Source: Flavobacteriales bacterium (GTDB lineage: Bacteria; Bacteroidota; Bacteroidia; Flavobacteriales; BACL11). Taken from it: a stretch of 8,356 nucleotides of DNA. The notes below the pieces were generated by a model. The model worked only from the letters and a program-made list of their open reading frames with translations. It had not been told where the DNA came from and ran no database searches. The stretch covers positions 1 to 8,356 of the forward strand of contig JABGXK010000090.1 in NCBI GenBank assembly GCA_018675825.1, written 5' to 3'. Both the position numbers and the translations under genes were made by a program. Positions within the stretch are counted from its first letter, which is position 1; each line of letters starts with the position of its first letter. Positions 1 to 6,837 of this stretch are shown one piece after another.

Positions 1-1094
1 AAAAGAAACTTTTGATCGTTATTATCATTATTTTTACCTATCTCCTCAATTCTATCTCTTGTATCCATCATGATTTTTCTTGGAGATAAAAGTTTTCCAG
101 TTTGATTAGCTGGACAAACTGAGCTACACCTCCCACATTCAGTACAACTATAAGAATTTAATAGCTGAACCCAATTTAAATCAGTGGCATCACGAGCACC
201 AAATAATTGGGGTAGTTTCTCAATATTAGAATCATCTAAAGATTGAGAAGAATAAGGATCCGTATTAGGATCAAGCATTAATTTAACTTCATTAGTTACA
301 GAAATTAAATTATCAATTTTTCCAAGATTATTAATATTTGCAAAATATGTACTTGGAAAAGCAAAAAAGATATGAAGATGCTTTGAAATCAAAACATAAT
401 TCATAAAAGCTAGTATACCAAGAATATGAAACCACCATGTAAAACGTTCAATAATAAATAGAGATTCAACAGAAAATGAATCAAAAAGAAAAACAAGATT
501 ACTAGAAATAGGAAATGGACCTGCTGCTAAATAATTTTCTGGATCTTTAATCTGTAATAGGGACTCTGCAGTATTCATAATTAAGAAAGCAGACATTAAT
601 AGAATCTCAAATATTAAGATAAGATTAGCATCAGTTTTAGGCCATTTGGTCATCTCCTTGCTACGAAACCTCATAATCTTAATAATATTTCTCCTTATTA
701 AAAAAATTATACAAGAAAAAATAACTAAAAATGCTAAAATTTCAAATGAAGCAATAAGAAAATTATATAGATTTAAATTTATTATATGAGCAAGAAACCT
801 ATGAGTGCCAAAAATACCATCAATTAGGATTTCTATTACTTCAATATTTATTATAATAAAACCAATATAAACAAACAAATGTAAAATAGCAGCGATAGGT
901 CTATCAAACATCTTTGATTGTCCCATAGCAACTCTAAACATGTTTTTAAATCTAAGTTTCCTATTATCACTTCTATTTATATCTCTTCCTAATTTAATGT
1001 TAGAAATAATCTTTCTTAAATTAAGAATAAAAAAATATAGAGCAACAACTAAAATTAATAGAAATATAATATTTTGATAATCGTAGTCGTGCAT
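1..1094 (-). CDS. Membrane-bound (Fe-S)-binding oxidoreductase, HdrD/NarI-like, 3'-truncated by window edge
   Basis: I see 364 codons from an ATG at 1094 with no stop before the left edge, so the C-terminus is missing. The N-terminal part is a multi-helix membrane region, with clear hydrophobic segments near residues 8-25, 66-90, 108-134, 156-175 and 219-238. Scattered histidines (H72, H98, H103, H223, H239, H241) could include haem ligands, as in NarI-like cytochrome b domains. A soluble part follows and carries a 4Fe-4S ferredoxin motif CxxCxxCxxxCP with C317, C320, C323 and C327. In this family a second 4Fe-4S motif and sometimes CCG domains follow, which would lie off the edge. The likely role is electron transfer between the quinone pool and a cytoplasmic partner, but the true substrate is unknown. 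The start is 15 bp after the MCE stop, so the gene is probably the third in the amidase-MCE operon. The family call is firm and the function is not. Confidence 0.9.
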   Translation of the reverse strand, partial: MHDYDYQNIIFLLILVVALYFFILNLRKIISNIKLGRDINRSDNRKLRFKNMFRVAMGQSKMFDRPIAAILHLFVYIGFIIINIEVIEILIDGIFGTHRFLAHIINLNLYNFLIASFEILAFLVIFSCIIFLIRRNIIKIMRFRSKEMTKWPKTDANLILIFEILLMSAFLIMNTAESLLQIKDPENYLAAGPFPISSNLVFLFDSFSVESLFIIERFTWWFHILGILAFMNYVLISKHLHIFFAFPSTYFANINNLGKIDNLISVTNEVKLMLDPNTDPYSSQSLDDSNIEKLPQLFGARDATDLNWVQLLNSYSCTECGRCSSVCPANQTGKLLSPRKIMMDTRDRIEEIGKNNDNNDQKFL

Positions 1095-1109
1095 TAAATA
1101 ATAATTATT

Positions 1110-2066
1110 TTACTTTTTATCATATGATTTCTTACTACCTCCTAGTAAAGAAAAATTAACATATCTTTTAGGATTAGTTTTTATATCTTCAATTAAGTCT
1201 GCAAGTTCAGATGTGGATTTCTCTAAATTGTTATATAAATTATCATCATTCATTAATTTAGCAAGACTTCCAGATCCTGAATTTATATTAGAAGAAATTT
1301 TATCTACATTTTCAAGTAATGATATAATATTAGAATTAGCTAAAGAATCAGAAATAGAAGATAAATTATATAAGATAGCTTTTATATCTGAATTCCCTTC
1401 ATTAAGGTTTGTAGTAATAGATTCAAGATTAGATATAATCTTAGTTACTTTAGAGTCATTCTGATAAACTATACTATCAACTTTTAACATTGTTTTTGAA
1501 AGAATTTCAAAAGTTTCATCTAGGCTATTTATACTATTAGATAAATTAGCCCTTGTTTTTTTATTTAATACAGCAGCTACAATTACTAATAGAGAATCTA
1601 CTGAGCCAATTAATTCTTCAGCCTTATTTTTTAAAGGTAATATCTGAGCATTTACCTCATCTTGAAGGCTATTTTCAATACTACTCAAAAGAGTATCTCC
1701 CAATTTTGAAAAAGTAGAAGAATTACCCATAATAAGTGATACGCCTTTAGTTCCCATTAAATCTTGATTAACAATTTTACAAACTGAATTATTAGGAATA
1801 CTATCTAACTCATTAATATTTAAGGTTACCATAAGTTTATGGTTTGTAGTATTCAGATTAATATCACTAACCATACCAATACTAAATCCATTTAACATTA
1901 TGGCACTTCCAACCTGTAAACCATCAATATCAGAATATATTGCATAGTATGATTTATTGGTTTGAAAAACATTAATACCCTTTAGATACTTAAGACCATA
2001 TATTAAAAATATAAAAGCTAATAAAAAAACAAATCCTAATTTAAATTCTTTAGATAATCTACTCAT
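1110..2066 (-). CDS. MlaD-family (MCE domain) lipid transport protein
   Basis: This is a 318-residue protein with one N-terminal transmembrane segment (about residues 10-28), which anchors it in the inner membrane and leaves the rest in the periplasm. A single MCE domain follows at about 37-115, with the typical pattern of a beta strand after the anchor, a DGLQVGSAI turn, and a G-F-x-I-G-x-V stretch (about 60-66). The remaining 200 residues are mostly helical with regularly spaced Leu/Ile and many Ser/Asn, consistent with a coiled-coil or channel-forming tail. MCE proteins are substrate-binding parts of ABC systems that move phospholipids between the membranes; no MlaE permease or MlaF ATPase gene is visible here. 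The ATG at 2066 lies inside the last codons of the amidase (8-bp overlap ATGAGTAG), which suggests translational coupling. There is no Shine-Dalgarno sequence. The family assignment is confident, while the cargo is inferred. Confidence 0.93.
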   Translation of the reverse strand: MSRLSKEFKLGFVFLLAFIFLIYGLKYLKGINVFQTNKSYYAIYSDIDGLQVGSAIMLNGFSIGMVSDINLNTTNHKLMVTLNINELDSIPNNSVCKIVNQDLMGTKGVSLIMGNSSTFSKLGDTLLSSIENSLQDEVNAQILPLKNKAEELIGSVDSLLVIVAAVLNKKTRANLSNSINSLDETFEILSKTMLKVDSIVYQNDSKVTKIISNLESITTNLNEGNSDIKAILYNLSSISDSLANSNIISLLENVDKISSNINSGSGSLAKLMNDDNLYNNLEKSTSELADLIEDIKTNPKRYVNFSLLGGSKKSYDKK

Positions 2067-3219
2067 TGATATATAATTTATTTTGTAAAGTTAATGCTTC
2101 TTTCGTAGAAATCTGCTTTCCATCTAAAAATGCTACAATAAATGCGCCATTAAATCCTAATTCTCGAAGTCTATCTTTAAGAGTATCAGCATTACTTTTA
2201 TTGTTATCTGAGCTTATATAATACCTATAAGTACCATTAATCTTATGTTCTTCAGCTTTCAAATCAATAAAATTTTGATCATTTAACATTGATTTTAAAT
2301 ATGTACCAATTTGAACCTTATACAATAATTTTACGTTTGTTTTTTCAATAATATCTTTTTTATCTGTAATTTTTTCTGTTTTTAATGTAGTATCTTCAAT
2401 CATTTCAGAATTTCCAATAATTATATCATCTTTAATTTCAACACTTTTTTTATATGTTCTAAATGCTCTAAAAATAGCAGATGCAATATAATCTTGTCCA
2501 ATTTCTGAATGCAAATAGTCTTCTTCTTTAGGATTAGTTAGAAATCCACATTCAATTAAGATACTAGGCATATTAGTTCTGCTAATTACATAAAAGGGAG
2601 CTTGTTTCACTCCTCTACTTTTTCTATTCGCTCTAGTTGAAATTTCCTTTTCTACTTCTTCAGCAATTTTTAAACTTTGATTAAGAAAAGTATTCTGCAT
2701 CAGACTAAATACAATATAACTTTCTTGCGATTTTGGATCAAAACCTTCATATTTTTGCTGATAATTATCTTCCATATAAATTGCTGAATTTTCTCTCATT
2801 GCAACATCCATATTAGCTTTAAGCTTACTCATTCCCATCACAAAAACACTAGCCCCTGAAGGTGATGAGTTAGTAAAACCATCACAATGAATAGAAATAA
2901 AAAGATCAGCACTTGAGTTATTTGCAAGCTCTGTTCTCTCATTTAATTCAAGGAAAATATCTGTTTTTCTAGTGTAGATAACTTTAATATCTGGAAATTC
3001 ATTAGAAATATACTCCCCTAACTTAAGAGAAACTGCTAATGCGATATGTTTTTCATATTTTTTATATCTTTTGGTACCCATAGTACCAGAATCTTTACCT
3101 CCGTGACCAGGGTCGATAACTATTGTATTTAAAATATTTTTATTTAACTGAGCATTAGCAGAATTATTAGATAAGAATAAAAAAAATAATAAGAAAAGTA
3201 TCAGTTTTACGTTATTCAC
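2059..3219 (-). CDS. N-acetylmuramoyl-L-alanine amidase (Amidase_3) with C-terminal SPOR-like domain
   Basis: This is a secreted zinc amidase that cleaves the bond between muramic acid and the stem peptide of peptidoglycan. Numbered from a GTG start at 3219 (386 residues), it has a signal peptide ending at Ala-Asn-Ala before Gln24. The Amidase_3 domain spans about 30-255. Expected zinc ligands are H39 (DPGHGG), E56 (YEKHIALA) and H111 (SIHCD), and the catalytic Glu is E223 (ILIECGF). A variable linker follows, then a SPOR-like domain at about 297-375 (YKVQIG near its start, GFNGAFIV near its end), which in this fold binds denuded glycan at division sites. There is no in-frame ATG upstream. 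A TTG at 3252 would add 11 residues before the signal peptide. I prefer GTG because it leaves a compact, conventional leader and room for a promoter. The gene is first in an operon with the MCE and Fe-S genes and is divergent from lptD. Confidence 0.94.
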   Translation of the reverse strand: MNNVKLILFLLFFLFLSNNSANAQLNKNILNTIVIDPGHGGKDSGTMGTKRYKKYEKHIALAVSLKLGEYISNEFPDIKVIYTRKTDIFLELNERTELANNSSADLFISIHCDGFTNSSPSGASVFVMGMSKLKANMDVAMRENSAIYMEDNYQQKYEGFDPKSQESYIVFSLMQNTFLNQSLKIAEEVEKEISTRANRKSRGVKQAPFYVISRTNMPSILIECGFLTNPKEEDYLHSEIGQDYIASAIFRAFRTYKKSVEIKDDIIIGNSEMIEDTTLKTEKITDKKDIIEKTNVKLLYKVQIGTYLKSMLNDQNFIDLKAEEHKINGTYRYYISSDNNKSNADTLKDRLRELGFNGAFIVAFLDGKQISTKEALTLQNKLYINE

Positions 3220-3240
3220 TACTAAATAGTATAAATTAAT

Positions 3241-3248
3241 TAGCTTTG
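3241..3248 (+). promoter_or_regulatory. Candidate Bacteroidota -7 element for lptD
   Basis: The plus strand reads TAGCTTTG, an exact match to TAnnTTTG. It predicts a transcript start near 3255 and a leader of about 43 nt before the lptD TTG codon. No good -33 TTTG/TTG is visible upstream; a TTC at 3215-3217 is the nearest. If the amidase used the TTG at 3252, this element would fall inside its coding sequence, which is one weak reason to prefer the downstream GTG. Confidence 0.38.
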
Positions 3249-3274
3249 ACAAGTATTACATCAATTGAATTAGA

Positions 3275-3282
3275 CAAATATA
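3275..3282 (-). promoter_or_regulatory. Candidate Bacteroidota -7 element for the amidase-MCE-FeS operon
   Basis: On the minus strand this reads TATATTTG, an exact match to the Bacteroidota -7 consensus TAnnTTTG. It would place the transcript start near 3268, about 49 nt upstream of the GTG start or about 16 nt upstream of the TTG alternative. The -33 region holds only a near match (TTTC instead of TTTG/TTG, 17 bp upstream). In such AT-rich DNA a chance match is possible, so position and orientation are the main support. Confidence 0.4.
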
Positions 3283-3297
3283 ACATTAAGATTTAAC

Positions 3298-5766
3298 TTG
3301 AAAGTTCATAAATTAATTCTGATAATTTTCTTATCAACAGGGATAATTAACAATTACAAACTCTATTCGCAAGAGTTATTAAAAGATACACTTTTAACAA
3401 ATGATAATTTCAATCAAACTATCTTAGAAGATAAAATAATTAAAGATGCCAGAGATTCAATAAATATTGAAATTTTAAATAAAAAAATTCATTTATACGG
3501 AGATGCAAAAATTGAATATGAAAATATTCAAATTAATGCGGGATATATTGAAATTGACTGGAATACAAATACAATTACAGCAAAACCAAAGATAGATTCT
3601 CTTGGTAACTATATAGAGAAACCAGTATTTAAAGAAAATAATGAATCATTTCAATCATTAGAAATAAAATATAATTTCAAAACAAAGAAGGGTATTATTA
3701 AAGAAATCAATACTAAAGAAGGAGAAGGGTATATTTTAGGCAAGACAGTTAAAAAGACAGAAGATGATATCTTTTATTTTAAAAAAGGAGATTATACAAC
3801 ATGCAATGCAGAAAAACCTCATTTCTCAATAAGAGCTAATAAAATTAAAGTTATTCCTGGAGAAAAAATAATTACTGGCCCAGCATATTTAAGAATTTTT
3901 AACGTCCCAACTCCATTATTTTTGCCATTTGGATTCTTCCCAAATAAAAAAGAACAAAGCTCAGGATTAATCATTCCATCTTATGGAGAATCTGCAAATC
4001 TTGGTTTTTTTCTAAAGGAAGGTGGGTATTATTTTACTTTATCTGAAAAAATTGATCTTTCTCTTAAAGCAGATATATATTCTAAAGGAAGTTGGGCAAT
4101 GAAATCTTTAATGAGGTATAAAAAAAGATATAAATTTTCAGGTAATTTAAACCTTAGTTATGGAAATATGATTAATAGTGAAAAAGGGTTCTCAGACTAT
4201 AGTTTAAAAAAAGATTTTTTTATTAGATGGAGTCATAATCAGGACCCAAAATTAAATCCTTCATTTTTATTTTCTGCTAATGTAAATGCTGGAAGTAGTA
4301 CATATCACCGAAATAATTCATTTAACTCAAATGAATATCTAAGCAATACATTCCAATCTAGCATAAATGTTTCAAAAAGATGGAATGGAACTCCCTTTAG
4401 TTTATCTGCAAATCTTCGACATAATCAAAATACCCAGACTAAGATTGTCAATCTATCCTTACCTGATATATCATTTAATATGAATCGTATATTTCCATTT
4501 AAAGAACTTGGCAAAAAAGGAAAGAATCATTGGTTTCATAAAATAGGTGTTAGCTACTCAAGTAATATAAAAAATGATATATCAATAGCTGATTCTCTTC
4601 TTTTTACAAAAAAATCTTTAGGAAGCTTTAGAAATGGAATGAAACATACTATACCAATAAGTACATCAATGAAGATTTTTAAACACTTTACATTAAGTCC
4701 TAAAATAAATCTTACAGAAAGATGGTATAGTAATCAAATTCAAAAAAACTGGAATATACAAGACTCATTGTTAATAACTGATACTATAAATAAATTTACT
4801 CGAGCTGGAGAATATAATTTTTCGACTAGTTTAAATACAAAAATTTACGGAATATTACAGTTTAATAAGGGTAAGATAAAAGCGATAAGACATGTTGTAA
4901 CACCAAATCTTAGCTTTTCATATAGACCAGATTTTTCGAATCAAAAATATGGCTATTACAAAAATGTTCAATCTTCTTATGACGGAAATGAGCAAGAGTA
5001 TTCTATAATGCAGAATGGAATTTTTGGATCTCCTGGTTACGGAAGAAATGGTAATGTAATTTTTAACATTTCTAATATCCTTGAAGCAAAAATTCATTCT
5101 AAAAAAGATACTATAAATAAAGTAAAAAAAATCAAACTACTTGAAAATCTTAATATTGGATCGTCATATAATTTATTTGCAGATTCACTTAAATTTAATG
5201 ATATAAACCTAACTGCAAGAACACGCTTTTTAAATCTTATAGACTTTAACTTATCAAGTAGATTTGATCCCTATATAACAAATTATAACCAAGCAAATAA
5301 TCTAAATAAATTTGAATTATTAAATAACGGAAGGTTGGCTAGATTTACAAATGCAAATGCCTCTATAGGTATAGAAATTTCTAATAAATTATTCTCAAAT
5401 ATAGGTTCGTCGAATAAATCTAAGATTTTATGGAATGTAAACGCAAATTATTCAATTATTTATAATAAGGGTTATAAATCTTCAGCTTATTCTGATACTA
5501 TTCAGTCACTTAATTTTTCTGGAAATTTAAAAATTAGTGATAAATGGAAGTTTAGTTTTCAATCTGGTTATGATTTTGACACAAATAAACTCACATACAC
5601 TTCAATAAATTTATATAGAGATCTTCATTGCTGGGAAATGATGTTAAACTTAATTCCAATAGGTTTTCATAAGAGCTATACATTTACAATTAGAGTTAAA
5701 GCATCTGTATTACAAGATTTAAAACTAGAAAGAAAAAGAGACTGGGTAAATACTGATTTCAACTAG
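3298..5766 (+). CDS. lptD: LPS assembly outer membrane protein LptD (Bacteroidota type)
   Basis: This 822-residue protein is the outer-membrane beta-barrel that receives LPS from the periplasmic Lpt bridge and inserts it in the outer leaflet. A signal peptide covers about residues 1-24 (cleavage likely at LYS-Q). An OstA/LptA-like beta-jellyroll lies at about 52-200, with repeated short strands such as IHLYGDAKI. The hallmark junction into the barrel, with VPTPLFLPFGFFPN and then SSGLIIPSYGES, lies at about 203-232. The rest alternates short amphipathic strands with Asn/Ser/Lys-rich loops, and near the C-terminus sits the RDLHCW motif followed by a final strand and RDW. Only two cysteines occur, C169 and C778. 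The start is TTG: an in-frame stop lies at 3271-3273 and no ATG or GTG occurs between it and 3298. Its stop codon overlaps that of the convergent glutaminase. Length and motifs fit the family. Confidence 0.95.
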   Translation: MKVHKLILIIFLSTGIINNYKLYSQELLKDTLLTNDNFNQTILEDKIIKDARDSINIEILNKKIHLYGDAKIEYENIQINAGYIEIDWNTNTITAKPKIDSLGNYIEKPVFKENNESFQSLEIKYNFKTKKGIIKEINTKEGEGYILGKTVKKTEDDIFYFKKGDYTTCNAEKPHFSIRANKIKVIPGEKIITGPAYLRIFNVPTPLFLPFGFFPNKKEQSSGLIIPSYGESANLGFFLKEGGYYFTLSEKIDLSLKADIYSKGSWAMKSLMRYKKRYKFSGNLNLSYGNMINSEKGFSDYSLKKDFFIRWSHNQDPKLNPSFLFSANVNAGSSTYHRNNSFNSNEYLSNTFQSSINVSKRWNGTPFSLSANLRHNQNTQTKIVNLSLPDISFNMNRIFPFKELGKKGKNHWFHKIGVSYSSNIKNDISIADSLLFTKKSLGSFRNGMKHTIPISTSMKIFKHFTLSPKINLTERWYSNQIQKNWNIQDSLLITDTINKFTRAGEYNFSTSLNTKIYGILQFNKGKIKAIRHVVTPNLSFSYRPDFSNQKYGYYKNVQSSYDGNEQEYSIMQNGIFGSPGYGRNGNVIFNISNILEAKIHSKKDTINKVKKIKLLENLNIGSSYNLFADSLKFNDINLTARTRFLNLIDFNLSSRFDPYITNYNQANNLNKFELLNNGRLARFTNANASIGIEISNKLFSNIGSSNKSKILWNVNANYSIIYNKGYKSSAYSDTIQSLNFSGNLKISDKWKFSFQSGYDFDTNKLTYTSINLYRDLHCWEMMLNLIPIGFHKSYTFTIRVKASVLQDLKLERKRDWVNTDFN

Positions 5767-6323
5767 TTTCTAATCCAATTTTCTATCATTTTTAATCCAT
5801 ATTCAGTAAGAATTGACTCTGGATGAAATTGAACTCCTCTTATATCATAGTCATTGTGTCTATATGATGAAATATTTCCATAATTATTTATAGAAGTAAT
5901 TTCAAAACAATCTGGAAAATTATCTGTATTTACAATCCAAGAATGGTACAAGCCAACCTTTATTTTTTTAGGAACATTATTAAAAAAATAATCATCTTTA
6001 ATTATTGAAATTGGTTCTGATATTCCATGATTAACAGTTGATAGATTAGATAATTTAGCACCAAAATACTGAGCAATTGCTTGATGACCAAGACAAACAC
6101 CTAGAAGAGGCTTATTTATTGATGCTTTAATGATATTATCTAAATTTTTATGCTCACAAGGAAGACCAGGCCCAGGTGAAAGAATAATTTTATCAAACTT
6201 ATTAAGTTTAGATAGTTTAATCTCATCATTTTTTAAGACAGAAACATCAAATGTAAATTGTTTAACGTAATGATATAAGTTAAATGTAAATGAATCATAA
6301 TTATCAACTATTAGAACCTTCAA
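5763..6323 (-). CDS. trpG: Anthranilate/aminodeoxychorismate synthase glutaminase (TrpG/PabA type)
   Basis: This is a class I glutamine amidotransferase that releases ammonia from glutamine for a chorismate-using partner (TrpE or PabB). I start it at the TTG at 6323, giving 186 residues that open with MKVLIVDNYDSFTFNL, the usual N-terminus. An ATG at 6368 would add 15 residues of unrelated sequence and overlap the upstream phosphatase by 38 bp, whereas the TTG leaves a 7-bp gap. Visible motifs are the LSPGPG oxyanion loop (about 48-53), the nucleophile C77 in GVCLGHQ, and the H167/E169 pair in FHPES, so the catalytic triad is intact. The YHSW stretch near 126-129 fits the TrpG/PabA group. No trpE or pabB is visible nearby, so the choice between tryptophan and folate synthesis cannot be made from this window, and one protein may serve both. 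The symbol reflects the family. Confidence 0.9.
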   Translation of the reverse strand: MKVLIVDNYDSFTFNLYHYVKQFTFDVSVLKNDEIKLSKLNKFDKIILSPGPGLPCEHKNLDNIIKASINKPLLGVCLGHQAIAQYFGAKLSNLSTVNHGISEPISIIKDDYFFNNVPKKIKVGLYHSWIVNTDNFPDCFEITSINNYGNISSYRHNDYDIRGVQFHPESILTEYGLKMIENWIRN

Positions 6324-6330
6324 AATATAT

Positions 6331-6789
6331 CTATAAATATAATTCAGCAAATTCTCTAAAAGCGCCATTACCTCCTGAATTCTTAAGTTTAATTATATTA
6401 GAAATAGATTTTATTTTACTAACAGCATTTACAGGGCATGCAGAAACACCAACATTTGATAATAATCCGTAACAATTAACATCATCACCAATATATGCAA
6501 TTTCAGATAGTAAAACATTTTCTTCTTTACAAAAATCTTTTATACATTCTAATTTATCTTCAATACCATGAAAATCATAATCTAAACCTAACTTCTTGGC
6601 ACGATTCCTATTAATTATTCTGTCTTCAGATGTTATAATACCTACTTTATAACCCTTCTTTTGTAATAACTTCATACCCATACCATCATGAGCACAAAAC
6701 TTTTTAAATTCATCGCCAGATTCAGTATAGTACATGCCTCCGTCTGTTAAAACGCCATCAATATCACTAAAAAATATTTTAATATTCAT
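6331..6789 (-). CDS. HAD-IIIA (KdsC-like) sugar-phosphate phosphatase, Kdo-8-P or nonulosonate-9-P
   Basis: This is a 152-residue type C0 HAD phosphatase with no cap domain; family members act as tetramers in the cytoplasm. Motif I is DIDGVLTD with nucleophile D9 and acid/base D11. Motif II is IITS (T53, S54), the motif III lysine is K79, and motif IV is GDD (D102, D103) for magnesium. The C-terminal GGNGAFRE tail (about 139-146) is the KdsC-group signature that reaches into a neighbouring subunit. The start is the ATG at 6789; a longer frame from a TTG at 6801 adds only four residues. The family removes phosphate from Kdo-8-phosphate in LPS core synthesis or from KDN/neuraminate-9-phosphate. 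E55 after ITS and K66 resemble what I recall of the KDN-9-P phosphatase pair, so the substrate is left open and kdsC is not assigned. It lies between E1 and trpG, probably in one transcript. Confidence 0.9.
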   Translation of the reverse strand: MNIKIFFSDIDGVLTDGGMYYTESGDEFKKFCAHDGMGMKLLQKKGYKVGIITSEDRIINRNRAKKLGLDYDFHGIEDKLECIKDFCKEENVLLSEIAYIGDDVNCYGLLSNVGVSACPVNAVSKIKSISNIIKLKNSGGNGAFREFAELYL

Positions 6790-6837
6790 AATAAATACCA
6801 ATTTTTATAATTATATACTAAATGTAAATCTAATACA

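Noticed and set aside
1097..1111. 15-bp AT-only inverted repeat (AAATAAT, A, ATTATTT) between the MCE and Fe-S genes
   Set aside because: It is too short and AT-only to act as a terminator, and the neighbouring genes look co-transcribed. Such repeats are expected by chance here.
1213..1464. 83-codon open frame on the plus strand
   Set aside because: It is antisense to the MCE gene, has no recognisable domain, and is explained by the AT-rich helical-tail codons on the other strand.
5755..5775. Imperfect inverted repeat around the convergent stop codons as a bidirectional terminator
   Set aside because: The pairing beyond AACTAGTT is broken by an internal loop, is AT-rich and has no T-tract on either side.
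6324..6368. N-terminal extension of the glutaminase from an ATG at 6368
   Set aside because: It would overlap the upstream phosphatase by 38 bp and add residues that do not match the family, whose N-terminus begins at the TTG at 6323.
6290..6472. 60-codon open frame on the plus strand
   Set aside because: It is antisense across the phosphatase-glutaminase junction, with no motif or start signal.
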